Assembly: GCA_011009095.1 (NCBI GenBank)
Contig: VTPC01004488.1
Span: forward strand, 61,495 to 125,494
DNA length: 64,000 nt
Origin: Ignelater luminosus
Taxonomy: Eukaryota; Arthropoda; Insecta; Coleoptera; Elateridae
Direction: 5' to 3'
Shown one piece after another: positions 11,830 to 23,380 of the stretch. The position numbers and the translations under genes were made by a program. The notes under the pieces were generated by a model, which did no database searches, had not been told where the DNA came from, and worked only from the letters and a program-made list of their open reading frames with translations. Numbering within the stretch: position 1 is the first letter of the stretch; the number at the start of each line of letters is the position of its first letter.

Positions 11830-14800
11830 GGATGGTAAAAAATTTTAGTAGATAATTCCTGGGCTAATTATAAGTAGAAAAGTTCATATAAACAAGTGTC
11901 CTAAAATGCACCCCTTCCGAGATACGGGGCATTAAAATTTATAGAAAAAAATTGGTTTTTCGTTGTATTTTTGTTATGCGTTATACTTTTTTTTTTTCAT
12001 TCTTGGCCCAAGGTTCTATCATGTTATTGTAAATTTGATAAGATGACAATTTATGAGAAATTAAATCCAATGGCTTAGATACAGGGGGTTCTGTACTTTC
12101 TCCTCAGATAAAGCCTACGTCACTGTCGCTGTCGCTCGTGCCATAAACTTCCTACTCATTCAAAAAATTTTACTTTACACTCTTGTTATATAAATAACTA
12201 TTATTCTTTGCAAAGCAATTGTATTTTCTATTTCCTCGGCGTTATCTTCATCACTTTCACAATTATTTTTTATAAATTGCTGTAAGACAGATTTCGTAGT
12301 GATTGCGTTTTTAATAAACTGAGTTAACTCAAATAACTCGGTCATGTAAATCTGTATGATGAGATTAGAAACGTGAGTTAAGGTTTCGAAACCGCGTTTA
12401 ATGCGCAACAACAAGGCATTAATAATTACTAGAAGTATTTTTCTAAAATTTAAATGAACTGACGTTTAAACTTGAAATTTGAAGTGGAGCAACAGCACCT
12501 CTGGCGGAGAGAGAATTGTTATTGAGCTCAGTTTACGATCGTCTTTTATTTGGTGTCGGACTTTATCTCATATCAACTGTCTTTGCTTTGCGCGAGGTTT
12601 ATTGGAGAAAAAAACTGTAAATACTAGTGTGCTGCGAAAGATTGATAATCCTATTAATAGTACCGCATGAGCAATAATATTTTAGATAAGGGCTGGCTAT
12701 GAACATATTTTCAATACAAATAGGTTCGTCTTTGATTGATTCGAAATTTGAAAATAAATTATTACATCTTTATTTATTTTCATCATGGTATTCTCCCAAG
12801 AACACAAAACGTTCGCAACTGAATCTTGCTATCGAAAAGATGTTTACGTAAATGGCGAATGGTGGTTTATTGCTATAATTTACAATTATAAAGTAAATTA
12901 AGTCACATAACCAGATTTATTTGAAATCTAACAGTTTAATTTTAGTTCCATCAATACCGCATCAATAGAACTCGGACAAACGTTCTCAGAATAAAAATAC
13001 GTTCATAACTACCCCTTATTTAAGGTATTTTTGTTCATGCGGTATATTCTGTAACAAGTTTGAAATGTGGCATATTCTGCAGGAGTGGAAAGTTTGTCAC
13101 ACGAGCCGCAGGCGGGTGTGATGGTTTCACGAGTGCAGAGAATAGCTATTCCAAACGCGTTGCAGGCTATACTTTTTCTACGACTGCTACAAATTGTTTG
13201 AATTTTTTGTTAAAAATCATGTTGCTTGTATATCTACGTATCCAAGGTGATAAATTGTAATTTGTTTGTTAAAATAAATAACAAAACCATACTTAAAGTC
13301 AGTTTTTGTTCGTGTATTAAATTGGAGAAACCATTACAGCTGTTGCAAAGGTGAAAATAAATTAAAATGAATCATGGATATTGACATCTTCACATAAATA
13401 ACAGTTACAAATGTAATATAATAGAGTGTCCGCCAAAAAGTCTGCACCATATGGGAAAAATCTTTATTGAATGATTTATGAAAAATTTGTTTACGGTATC
13501 AGGTTTTGCTTGCTCCAGAACCAAAAATGTCCTAATCAAAAATAATCATGTGATCTCCATTTTCTGTCAAATTTGACATTTTTAGAAAAAATGTCCGAAA
13601 AATTGACTTATTTAACCAAATTTCGAAAAAAGTCATCAGAAAAAAAGTTTCCTTTGCAATTTTCTACCTGTATGAAAATCTTCAAAAGCCTACCACGATA
13701 TTCATATTTTGCCTTTTATTTCGCTTTTCCTTATTTGTTAATCAATAAAAGTCGATTCAATCTAATTCAAAACACTTATTGCACAATACTCATTTTACGG
13801 TCTAAATAATCTTTTTTCCTTATTTTTATGTAAAAAATAAAAATAGAACTTTAGTAAAGCAGCACACTTATGGCCAGTGAGTTTAGAAAATTTAAAAGCA
13901 AGAATTCGTCAAGAAATACGTCGTATATCTCAAGAAGTCATTGACAATTTATTTGTCGTCTTGGCTACTGTCAGGTTGCCAACGATGCACAATTTGAACA
14001 TTTAATTTAGTTGTCTTTTGAATTTTGCATTATCAGTAAATTTAATATTGTGAAGTTTTGAGGTCGTTTTTCTTCAAAATTTTCTAATGTGGCCTATACC
14101 TATAATTAACTTACTATATGTAAAAAATGTGCTCTTTTAAATTCCGTAATAAAATATAGGGGTTGCCATTAAAAAGAAATTTGATGACGTCAAACCTCTT
14201 ATATGACTCACCCTGTATAAATATTTTCTGTTTAGAAAAATGCCCATTTAAAAATAAAAATTGACCGGTCCGAGCATTTTTCTTAAAAGTTCTGTCCTGA
14301 ATTTTTAAAGAATTTATGCACTACTTTACGAAAGCACTGTAAACATATTTATAAATTAATGTTTTATGTTTTTATTCACAATATTTGGCATTCTTCTTAA
14401 TTGACATTAATAGATGCAAAATATAAGAAAAATTTGATCTCGTTTTAACAAAGCAAATTAAACTAATCGGTACCGAAAGTTTATGCAAAATTCTTGATCG
14501 TGCAATGGCACCAAATACAGAGACAGGTACGGTAATTTAAAAAAAAAGAAAACAACACTTTCAACCTAACAAAATGACAACATGGCCTGTTACTACCTAG
14601 AAACATCGTGAACGGAGAATACTTGATGTAGAGAAATGTAGGTATCGTTGATTTGACAGGATGGTAAAACACAGTTTCGATGTATATCGTATATTACATT
14701 TCTAATTGTTATTTGAATAGAGTTGTCTACAGATAATAGAAAAAACACACATTGGGTGGAACGACGTACCTCTAATGGTCAGGAATTAGGAGCCCGAGAT

Positions 14801-14990
14801 TCGATCATAGGGTGTAAACTCGAAGATACACATTTGAAAATATACGTATACAGCGTTCACGATGTTTCTGGGTCTCATATGGCTGTGGAAGAATGACAGT
14901 TTGAGTATTGTAAACCGGGCTGTTTATTTATTAACTCGGCTTGTACAATCTTATTGACGCTTAATGTTCTCGAGGTTATGATTTTATGAT
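11830..14990. other. Gene-free AT-rich DNA
   Basis: No exon can be supported. A piece beginning GTGTCCGCCAAAAAGTCTGC at 13426 and a stretch ending ACTCACCCTGTATAA near 14219 look like transposon termini, but no paired inverted repeat was confirmed. The remaining frames are short and of random composition. Confidence 0.4.
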
Positions 14991-14998
14991 AGTTTAAC

Positions 14999-15257
14999 CA
15001 CAGATTAAATAAAGGTCAGATATTTCGCTCCCTATTCCACCAATGTTCCCATTTTTGTCTCTGCATATTTACATTTGCAGCTCTGGGAGTTTACCACGCC
15101 TACTTCTTTACGCGCGTTTTATGAAAAGTGCATATCACTCTGTGCTGCTTGCGCAGTACATGTCAAAATAGCAAGCTCTGGGAGTTGCTTTGAGAAAGAG
15201 AGCAATAGAATCTACAAATTTGTCGAAGTTAAATATCTGGCCTTTATTTAATCTGTG
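14999..15257 (-). mobile_element. MITE copy E1 (CACAGATTAAATAAAGGTCA family), 259 bp
   Basis: The left end CACAGATTAAATAAAGGTCA and the right end TGGCCTTTATTTAATCTGTG are inverted copies. It lies in the opposite orientation to copies E2 (15265-15591) and E3 (38816-39071) and shares with them the GGGAACATTGG, AAACGCGCG, TACATGTCAAAATAGCAAGC and CTCTGGGAGTTGC blocks. It is preceded by GTTTAAC (14992-14998) and followed by GTTTAAC (15258-15264), an apparent 7-bp target duplication. Confidence 0.85.
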
Positions 15258-15264
15258 GTTTAAC

Positions 15265-15319
15265 CACGGATTAAATAATAGTCAGATTTTTCACTTCGAC
15301 AAATTTGTGGATTCTATTG

Positions 15320-15395
<76 letters not shown>

Positions 15396-15591
15396 ATCTC
15401 TCTCTCTCAAAGCAACTCCCAGAGCTTGCTATTTTGACATGTAGTGCGCAAGCAGCACAGTGTGGTATACACTTGTCATAAAACGCGCGTAAAAGAGTAG
15501 GCGTAGTAAACTCTCAGAGCTGCAGCAGAGACAAAAAATGGGAACATTGGCGGTATAGAGAGTGAAATATCTGACTCTTATTTAATCTGTG
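15265..15591 (+). mobile_element. MITE copy E2, 327 bp, enlarged by a CT microsatellite
   Basis: This is the same family as E1, in inverted orientation relative to it, with only the 7-bp GTTTAAC between them. It is followed by ATTTAAC (15592-15598). It is longer than its relatives (256-259 bp) mainly because the short CT run in the family has grown to about 90 bp (15319-15408). Confidence 0.85.
15319..15408 (+). repeat. (CT)n microsatellite inside MITE E2
   Basis: About 43 dinucleotide units with a few interruptions (one CG and two TAT variants). In the E3 copy at 38.8 kb the same place holds only about four CT units, between TTG and AAAGCAACTC. The tract therefore expanded after insertion or in the ancestor of this copy. 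Confidence 0.95.
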
Positions 15592-16065
15592 ATTTAACCT
15601 CACGCTGTTCTCTTTTTCTTGTAACTCTGTAAATATAAGGAAAACTTGATTTCTTTTTAACAAAACAAAACTAATCGGTACTAAACGTTTATGCCAAATT
15701 TTTGATCGTGCAACAGCGCTAAATGCAGCCGCAGGTACAACAATTTTCAAGAAAAAAAACAACACTTCCAACCTAAAACCCATGTCACACTATCAGTCAG
15801 TTTGATCAAACTTGACTATCAGTCTGAAACAATGACGTCATACCTTTAGTTTGGTCAAATTCAAAGTTTTATTAACAAAATGAAAGTAAGGCCTGTTACG
15901 GCCCAGAAACATCGTGAACGGAGTATATATCAGGGTACTAATTGCACCAACACATGAAAAGTAAAACTTCTTACTCTACATTACTTTTTTGTCCTTGAAA
16001 GGCACAGTATGGCTACGCCCATGGTGAGACCTTTATGTTACGCAAATGCTTATGCAACTGAATAT

Positions 16066-17064
16066 CTCATTGAAATCTTACCTTATAGAAATGTTGGTAC
16101 CGAAATGCCTTGTAGTGAAATTTGTTTGTGTCCGAAATAACTTACAATGCAAGAGTAATATTTACCTAGCGTATAGCATCTGATTGGTTCCAGCGTCGCG
16201 CGCATTGCATGTGTAACAAGTAAGGTTATTAGGAGGCATAGGCGGAGAGTATGAGCGTAGTATTTTAAACGAAGAAAACATTGAAATGAATTCCTGTAAT
16301 CAAGAATCAAGGGCACAAATTATGTAGAGTAAACGTACATTTCACTTAAATAACTTAAGGCTCCCACAGACCGACGCGAAATATTTGCGGCGATAGCGGA
16401 ACGAACGTAAATTCGCGTGGATATTCACACCGATACATTTTAGTCGCAACCTTTGTGCACAATGTACTCATCATCGGATGAAGAAGAGGCGCTTGTGTAA
16501 TACTTACCTTATAGAAGCGGAAGAAAACGCCAGATAACATAAAATGTTTTATTTTTTATTTAGCTCAAGATATTCTTTTCATATTCTCTTTAGGGAGAAA
16601 AGGAAAATGGGTCCATGATATTAACCTAGAAAAAAAACTGCACTTTATACTACATTGTATTTTTAAATATATGGTAGTAGGTACTTACAAAACAAATGAA
16701 CTGGGCAGTAGAAATTTCTCTTATTCAGATTTTTCTAATTATATGCCTATTTTTAGTTCATATCTGTAAACGACTGCGGGCTTTTGCGTTCACTGTTTAC
16801 GCCACTGGTCGTCGCATCGATACAATGCCGTGCAGGTTTGAACCTGTATATAAACCGCCATGTACTTAAGCTGTTGCGAATTTATAGCTGCGAATATTTC
16901 GCGTCGGTCTGTGGGAACCTTTATTTTGATTCATGAATTTCTCCAAACATGTTCCTCCTCGTATTGTATTCGCCCATGTCCTTGTAAGCAATATAAACAC
17001 AAATTGCTAATATTTGTAGGTTATATTCTTTTAGTCTGAGGTTATATTGGACATAAACATTTAC
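16066..17064 (+). repeat. Dispersed repeat copy 1, split by a MITE insertion
   Basis: The segments 16066-16357 and 16921-17064 together match 30588-30938. Shared words include TTATAGAAATG, GAAATTTGTTTGTGTC/GAGATTTGTTTGTGTC, GGCACAAATTATGTAGAGTA and TTTCTCCAAACATG. The family identity is unknown and no coding sequence is visible. The 563-bp interruption is the MITE at 16358-16920. Confidence 0.75.
16358..16920. mobile_element. PIF/Harbinger-type MITE, 563 bp, TTA target duplication
   Basis: The ends AGGCTCCCACAGACCGACGC and GCGTCGGTCTGTGGGAACCT are inverted copies with one mismatch, continuing CGAAATATT inside. It is flanked by TTA on both sides (16355-16357 and 16921-16923). The copy of the surrounding repeat at 30.6 kb has a single TTA and no insert, which confirms the boundaries. 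A 3-bp TWA target is the hallmark of PIF/Harbinger elements. A short frame at about 16461 (MYSSSDEEEALV then stop) resembles the acidic N-terminus seen in some Harbinger-associated proteins, but this is weak. Confidence 0.88.
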
Positions 17065-17832
17065 TCTGGTACTTTTTTAATAAATTGGTACCCAATTGTT
17101 TCTCGCGCTTTTTACTTTTTTTCTACGAAAAATACTGAAAATAATAAAAAAAATTTTGCAATGTATATTTAAGTTTTTAACTTCATTATTTTTTGTCACG
17201 TAACTCTATTTCCTGCAGGCACGTCACTGGCTTAAGCTAAAAGAAACTGATGCTTTCGCGTAGCGCAGTGGGTAGTTAGTAATTATAGTTTTTTTAATTT
17301 CATATTCTTATAAGTTAAAAAATTAAGTTTATTTTTGAAAACAGTTTTTGTAAAAATAAATTTAAATTCCTATTTTTCGCTTTTATTTTAGTTTGGTACT
17401 GAAAATGTCAATTTGGTACTTTACATATTACCCCAGGTTAGTACTCCTGGTTTGTCCATTTGAAACAACGCTGAGTTCAGTAGGATATCTACTTTTATTT
17501 ATATCTGTATCACATCAGTCAATGAAAATCTAGAGAAATTTTGTTTTTACGCATTTGCCACATCTTGTCAGCACTGTTACCATTTGCCAACTGATTTTTG
17601 ACGTTTGTCGATGTGACAGATGGATTCGTCTATTTATTATTTGTTGTAATAATAATAATAATAATACAAAATGTTATTCCCATATAGAATATAAGAAAGT
17701 ATAAACATTAGAAATTTATATAGTTATAAACTTTAAACGTAATTTAAAGCATGAATTAGGAAAACAAAAGGTTGGTGTGTTACAATTAATATTTTCATAT
17801 ATTAAATTCAATGAAATCTAGCTTTATCAAAG
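17065..17832. other. Upstream region of the SLC17-like gene
   Basis: AT-rich, with an AAT microsatellite at 17646-17668. It should contain the promoter and 5' UTR of the downstream transporter gene, but no core promoter element can be singled out by eye. A tRNA A-box-like word occurs at 17251-17275 without a B box. Confidence 0.35.
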
Positions 17833-19523
17833 ATGAGAATTCATTGGTTCAGTCGTACATCACGTATCGTAGCACTATGTAGTGCCGCCAATTTCATAAA
17901 CAGTGCTGATCGTGTGATAATGCCGATTGCTATTGTACCTATGACTGATGAGTTTCACTGGTCTTTTTATGCACAGGGTTGGATTTTATCTGCATTCGCA
18001 TGTGGTTATTTCACTAGTCAGCTGTTGGGTAAGTTTTTATATTATACATACAGTTAATATATTGGTACTTGAGAATAGAGCTATTGTGTATGTTCAAAAT
18101 TCTTAATTTTTCGATTTAATGTGCTATGTATGTATTCAGGTTCATTTACAAGCATAGCACATGAATTAAAAAAGTTGAACATTTTGGGCATTGAATAGTT
18201 TTGCTCTCAAGTGACGATGTGTTACATTATAAAAGGTTTTACTGATATTCAGGGAGTTTCTGGGCTAGCAAACTTGGTGCTAAGAATGTTTTAATATGTA
18301 GTGTTTTATTATGGAGCGTGGCTACTTTTATAACACCACTTTTAGCAGAAAGTGTAGTAGCCCTAGTTGGTTGTCGAGTTATATTAGGTTTTGCAGAAGG
18401 GCTGGGTGAGTGAATCTCTTCATTAGTTATCTTAAATTTTTGTAAAATTGTTTTTTATAGGTTTACCAACAATATTTCATTTATTTGCACATAGCATTCC
18501 TGTGGAGGAACGAAGTCGTGCGTTTGGTTACCTTTTAGCATCTGGCTCTGTCGGTCAAACTGTTGCTTCTGTGGTAAGGTCATTGAGTTATACCATAAAA
18601 TTATTTCATTATTAAAGTCAAAAATAGTCTACCATTTTCTATAAAGATATTACAATAATCTTTAAATTACAAAAAGGTCATAAAAAGCTTTTTCATTTAC
18701 AGTTATGTCCACACTTGTCATGGGAAGCTTCTTTCTATTGGTTTGGCTCCCTGGGATTCTTTTGGGTAATGCTTTGGTGTGTGTTTTACCCAGGTAATGG
18801 TTTAGGATTTGGACCAGAAGATACCATCCCATTACACATGCCTAAAGTAAGCAATGTAAAGACCTACCCTAACTCTGAATTTTAATATAATTTATTATGC
18901 AGGTAATAAGAAATATCCGATGGGCTGATTTTGTGTTGAGTAAACCTCTTTGGGCAATATATGGAGCACATTTTGCAATGAATTGGTCATCATACATAAT
19001 AATGCAGTGGCTCCCCACTTATTTATCCAGAATGCTTGGTGCAAATGCACAATCAATAAGTTTAACAGCTGTACCGTACATTGTAAATTCTATATTTGGA
19101 GTTGCTAGTGGACACGTTGCTGACAGTCTACTACTTCGAAGTGGATGGTCAGTATTAAGTGTAAGAAGACTCATGACCAGTGTTGGTTTAGTGGGACCTG
19201 GCCTGTTCCTTGCTATCTTTTGTGTTGTGGACGAACTGCCACTAGCTGTAACATTAGTTTCCATATCCATGGGTCTATTGGCTTGCAATTCTGCAGGTCA
19301 TTTATCAAATCACGTGGATGTTGCTCCTAATCATTCCGGAACAACTTTTGCAATCAGTAATACGATAGCTACTGTGCCTGGCATACTCTGTGGGCCAATA
19401 ACTGCAGCATTGGTAACTGCCACAGATGGAAAGTGGAGGGCAGTATTTTTAGGTGCCACATTTGTAAATTTGGCAGGTGCTTTACTTTACTTTACTAACA
19501 GCATTGCCACACAGGTGTTATAA
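17833..19523 (+). CDS. SLC17-family major facilitator (SLC17A9/anion transporter-like)
   Basis: Five exons: 17833-18028, 18253-18405, 18461-18573, 18703-18846 and 18903-19523, joined in frame to 408 codons plus stop; all four introns are GT-AG (55-224 bp). The protein is a polytopic major facilitator. The N-terminus has the NxxDRVIMPIAIVPM signature and WILSAFACGYFTSQ of the SLC17/Na-phosphate cotransporter group. It is followed by a G-x-x-x-x-K-x-G-A-K loop, then the R-x-x-x-G-x-x-E-G-L-G-x-P helix and the ERSRAFG loop, with about 10-12 hydrophobic segments overall. The 408-residue length is close to the short member SLC17A9 (vesicular nucleotide transporter) and shorter than most sialin-like paralogues. 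Function by family: anion or nucleotide transport across vesicle or plasma membranes. Substrate cannot be read from sequence. A polyadenylation signal lies near 19693. Confidence 0.88.
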
Positions 19524-21021
19524 AGACTGGAAAATGATTTTTTTTTTATTGTAGTATAATCTTTTTTTACATTGAATTTACTGTTATAGGACATCAATAT
19601 GTGAAAAGTGAAACTTCCTTCTAATGCTGTTTAAAAAGGATGCGTGTGATTGTATGTTGTGTATATTTATGTAGATAGCAGTACCTAAGATAAATAAATA
19701 AGTTATATTTTAATTCAGATTTTATCTATTTTTTAAATTATAATGTAAAGAGAAGATTGAAATTGAGCTTCATATAGCCTTAATCAAAATAAAGTTCACT
19801 AACGAAGGATGTGCACAAAGCCAAATTTTTTAGTTTTGGGTCAAAATATCGAAAATAATCTTTTTTGTGATTTTACGTTAATTACATCACTGTAGTTATG
19901 TCTGACTGTTCATTACAATTTTTAACGAAATAAATTAAACTTAGCCAAGATAAATCATAAATCTTAGATCAAATTACATGTGACAAATACATGTCAATTC
20001 CGTTATATTATGTGGATTCTTTCAGTAAGCATTTTAGACTGTTACCGTAAATATATAAGGGTGAAATATTCATATTTTAAGTCTTCAATTTTAACTAATA
20101 AACCTTTATAAATTTAAATTGAGTCTACAAATTAAAATTTGTTTGTTTATTTTTAGAATATTTGTTTGTGTTTTGTTTTAAAATGAATTCAAACCTTATC
20201 AGTTTGAATCTGTTCGTGAGAATCTTGAAGAAGCACGTGATAGTAATTCTAATAAATAATGAATATTAAACACCACATCAAAAACAAGACAGATTAAGTG
20301 GTGTTGTAGATGTTGACTGATGAGGAAAGCATGTGTTGTGTTAAAAAAAGTCGGTGGAAAAAGTTAAAAATGAGGATTTTTGTTGTTACCGAGTGCCCCC
20401 AATTTTCAAAACTAATCTTACTCGTAAGTAAATTTTAAAAACAGCTCCATTTTAAGAAAGAATTGCTAACTGCAGAAAATGTTTTAAACAAAACTTGGTG
20501 CTATGTAGTGCCTACATAAACAATTCACTGCATGATAAATTCATGGACTTTTGCAGCATTCTAGCCATATAACAAATCGTTTTGGGGAATGATTCCTGTT
20601 TGGAAATTTACAAAAAATATTCCCTTTCCTCAATTGTTTTTATTCTTTGTTCTACTACTGTACACACTACAAGCAGGCACGTTTAAATTAAGTTTAAAAC
20701 ATAATCTTAAAACTGCTTGTAAAAACACCAGCAAATGTGAACACAATGCATATAAAAGTCGACATCTCTTGTTACCGGTCTGCGCTTTGACGTCACATAC
20801 ATTTCAATTATTGCTCATAACTTCCTTATCGTATTAGATAAACTTCTAAAAAATTACACAGGAATATAAATACCTGAAAACTTTAATTTGAGACAAACTT
20901 GTTTTTTGTGTTGTGATCCCCTTTAAGTTGGAAAAATCAGTTTCAATTTTTTCAGTGCAGCTTATTCTAAAGGGCTTTTTTGCTTGGCATATTACACAGA
21001 GTGACATTTTGAAAAGTTTCA
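19524..21021. other. 3' UTR of the transporter gene and gene-free DNA
   Basis: The 3' UTR probably ends near the AATAAA at 19693-19700. Beyond it, no exon is supported. A 26-codon open piece at about 20187-20260 (EFKPYQFESVRENLEEARD) has protein-like composition but no splice context or recognisable family. Confidence 0.35.
20846..21021 (-). other. Possible downstream part of the non-LTR remnant
   Basis: When the hAT element at 21030-21852 is removed, this sequence continues directly from the retrotransposon remnant on its right. Coding signal is poor, with several stops, so it is listed only as a possible continuation. Confidence 0.25.
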
Positions 21022-21029
21022 ATGGGCGG

Positions 21030-21852
21030 CAGGGCCTAATTTGGCACAAGGCAGACAAGACACTTGCCCGGGGCCCGTAATAGGTTCTAAATGTGCCATT
21101 GTTTTATTAGTATTGCAAATTACTATATTATTAGCGTGCCATATTCAAGGGTTAATAATTAAGAATGACGTTACCTACTATCATGACATCTAACATTACT
21201 GAGAATTAGATAAAGTTTGTATATGCCCATTAGATCTGTTCGGTAAAGTTCAGAATAAAGCAGAGTTTAGGTGTTCGTTGAGAAAACGTGCAAACTGTTC
21301 TAATGTGAAATTAAGTGAAGTATTAAATAATATAATATCAACCTTTTCCAATATGCAAATTCTTCTAAGAATATATATTACGATGCCAATAAGTAATGCT
21401 AGTGCTGAAAGATCTTTCTCTACATTAAAATTCGATAAAAGGAGATAAATTATCTGCACTAGCGATACTAAATATCGAATCCGAGTTAGCACAAAAATTA
21501 GTTTACAATTCTTTGATTAATATTTTTGTAGAATCGAGAATCAGAAAAAGAATTATATGATTTATTTATTTTTTTTTAATTCTTTGATTGATATTTTGCA
21601 TAGATAATATTTTGACAGAATAGAAAATCAGAAAAAACAGTTGATTTATTTTTTCTAGTTTTTTTTTATGCATGAAACGTTCTTTTTTATATTAATATAT
21701 TGATTATTTTATGTTTGTAATTGTTTTGAAATAAAAATTACTTTGATTTTAAATATTACAATTTTATTTATATTTGTAGTAATACAAAATTTGTCAAGGG
21801 GCCCGCAAATATTATTTTGCCTAGGGCCTGCGAAGGTCTAAATTAGGCCCCG
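21030..21852 (+). mobile_element. hAT element, internally deleted, 823 bp, with 8-bp target duplication
   Basis: The ends CAGGGCCTAATTT and AAATTAGGCCCCG are inverted copies with one mismatch; subterminal GGGGCCCG and GGGCCCGC words also pair. ATGGGCGG flanks both sides (21022-21029 and 21853-21860), a perfect 8-bp duplication as in the hAT superfamily. It retains only the 3' part of a transposase gene (see 21300-21560), so it is a deletion derivative that can move only with help from another copy. Confidence 0.9.
21300..21560 (+). pseudogene. hAT transposase C-terminal dimerisation domain, frameshifted remnant
   Basis: From about 21341 the + strand encodes a segment with ILLRIYITMPISNASAERSF followed by STLKFDKRR, then a stop. 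A +1 shift restores the family pattern KLSALAILNIESELAQKL. The pattern xxNxSAERSFSTLK..K..LRS...L..LA.L.IE is the conserved C-terminal (hATC) dimerisation region of hAT transposases. The catalytic core and BED finger are absent. One frameshift separates the two conserved pieces, so no functional enzyme is made. Confidence 0.82.
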
Positions 21853-22690
21853 ATGGGCGGTATTTTTTTTAATGAGAGATCAAAAATGCTCAAAACAAGG
21901 ACAAAATCAGTTACCATGGTAATTAGAGAATGTTTAGATTTAATGAAGAGAGTAGAAACTGGCCCAATATCTCTTAACTTTGAACTTGTCTGTAGGTTGC
22001 ATGAAGAAAAGATTGAAAATTTAAGTTTACTGATCTTAGAAATTCTAGGTATATCTACAGCAGTGTCAACGAAAAACTCATTAAACAATTTAGCTACTTC
22101 GAATGAATTGTCTATTTCAGTGTCATTATCTATAATTTGAACATTTTCAATAGGTGTGAATTTTTACTACCACTTTCATTTTGAATAATCTGCATGTTGT
22201 TGTCTTTGATTTATTTTGTGAATGTTAAAATCTTTTATTGTAAATGTGTTTTTCTCGCTACCAATATTACAATTTTCAAAAATTGATTATATTTGTCAAC
22301 ATACTGCATAAAGTTTGGGTCTGTACTATATTTTTTTAATGTAATTCATTCTTGCTTTGTTTTGTACAAGTTTCTTATGCCTTGGGTTATCCATTCTTGC
22401 AGTTTAAAATAACATGTTTTACATTCTTTAAAGGAAATGAAATTTCAAAATGTTTGTAAAATTCTTTATAGAGTGCCTCAAGTTGGCACCTAAATAAACC
22501 TATTGGAAATTCAAGTTTTCTAAATGATGGTAAAGCATCTTTCTTTATTATTATTGGTTGTTGCTAGTACAAAAGATTATAATTGTCTATTGTTAATATT
22601 TGTGCATTGTGATCTGATAAACTGAGTTCAAAGGTTTAAGCAGGAAACAGAAGAGAAGAGAGAAAAAGCAAACTCTTAACTTCAGTTTTA
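21853..22690 (-). pseudogene. Non-LTR retrotransposon ORF2 remnant (endonuclease end and linker)
   Basis: Read on the minus strand, 22636-22566 encodes FELSLSDHNAQILTI, the SDHxA(Q)IL motif that closes the APE-type endonuclease domain of LINE-like elements. After a stop, 22560-22390 keeps open sequence rich in K/F/Y of the type found between endonuclease and reverse transcriptase. At 22130-22050 it encodes DNSFEVAKLFNEFFVDTA, resembling the AxxFNxxFxxVA pattern just before the reverse transcriptase. Stops and frame changes show decay. The hAT element at 21030-21852 interrupts it. Family within the LINEs is not determined. Confidence 0.62.
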
Positions 22691-22861
22691 TATTAAGTAT
22701 GGAGTACGATGCTTCTATATCGAACATGTCACTCTAGATCTTTTCGGTTATTCTCGAGTTTTACACCACACTGCTGATAAAATGTGGCTTTCATCGTCAG
22801 CAGTCTTAGTTTAAATAGTGTCCTACATCATGAATTTTTTGGAAATTCTAAGTTTGCTCTC

Positions 22862-23062
22862 TCACTTGAGATTTTCCCAACTATTTTGTTTCTGAACAAA
22901 TTTCCTAATCTTTTTACTGAATAGCGATGTTGCTGGGTACACTATATGTACCAAATCATCAATACATGTAATATGTGGCTGTATTCTACATAAGCGATAC
23001 ATTAAAGATTTGTCAGATTTTATTATTCCTATGAAGTGGTCACAATCATATAATTTGTAAAT
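22862..23062 (-). other. Unidentified 66-codon open segment
   Basis: An open segment on the minus strand with protein-like composition (YDCDHFIGIIKSDKS near the start, ATSLFSKKIRKFVQKQ near the end), ending at a TGA that overlaps a donor-like AA|GTGAGA. It precedes the endonuclease remnant in the same orientation, so it may belong to the same decayed retroelement. It could instead be a stray gene fragment. No family recognised. Confidence 0.25.
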
Positions 23063-23380
23063 TTAAGGGCCAATTAGGTTTGAAGTTAATGATTACGATT
23101 GCCATCAGCAAATTCAATTCATATATTAAATGCAGCTTATATCATTAATTTAAAATACAATGTGGATCATATGTTATTTTACATAATTATAAAAACAAAA
23201 ATATTTTATTGGAAATAAATAAAATATATTACAAATACCAACACAATACAAATAAATGTTATACAATATAAACAGATTTAACAGTTACTCTTAAGACTAA
23301 AGGTGACTGAATTTCATTTTGTTAATAGTAACTGTGTGCTCCTTTTTCTGATAATGTATTCTTGGCTGCCGTTGCATTTC

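Noticed and set aside
15190-15444. Open frame with a long SLSLSL tract
   Set aside because: Produced by the CT microsatellite inside MITE E2, not a gene.
17251-17275. tRNA A-box-like sequence TAGCGCAGTGGGTAG
   Set aside because: No B box or acceptor stem partner within 90 bp and no tRNA fold; at most a SINE-like relic.
19019-19288. Minus-strand open frame opposite the last transporter exon
   Set aside because: It mirrors the + strand coding exon; no independent evidence.
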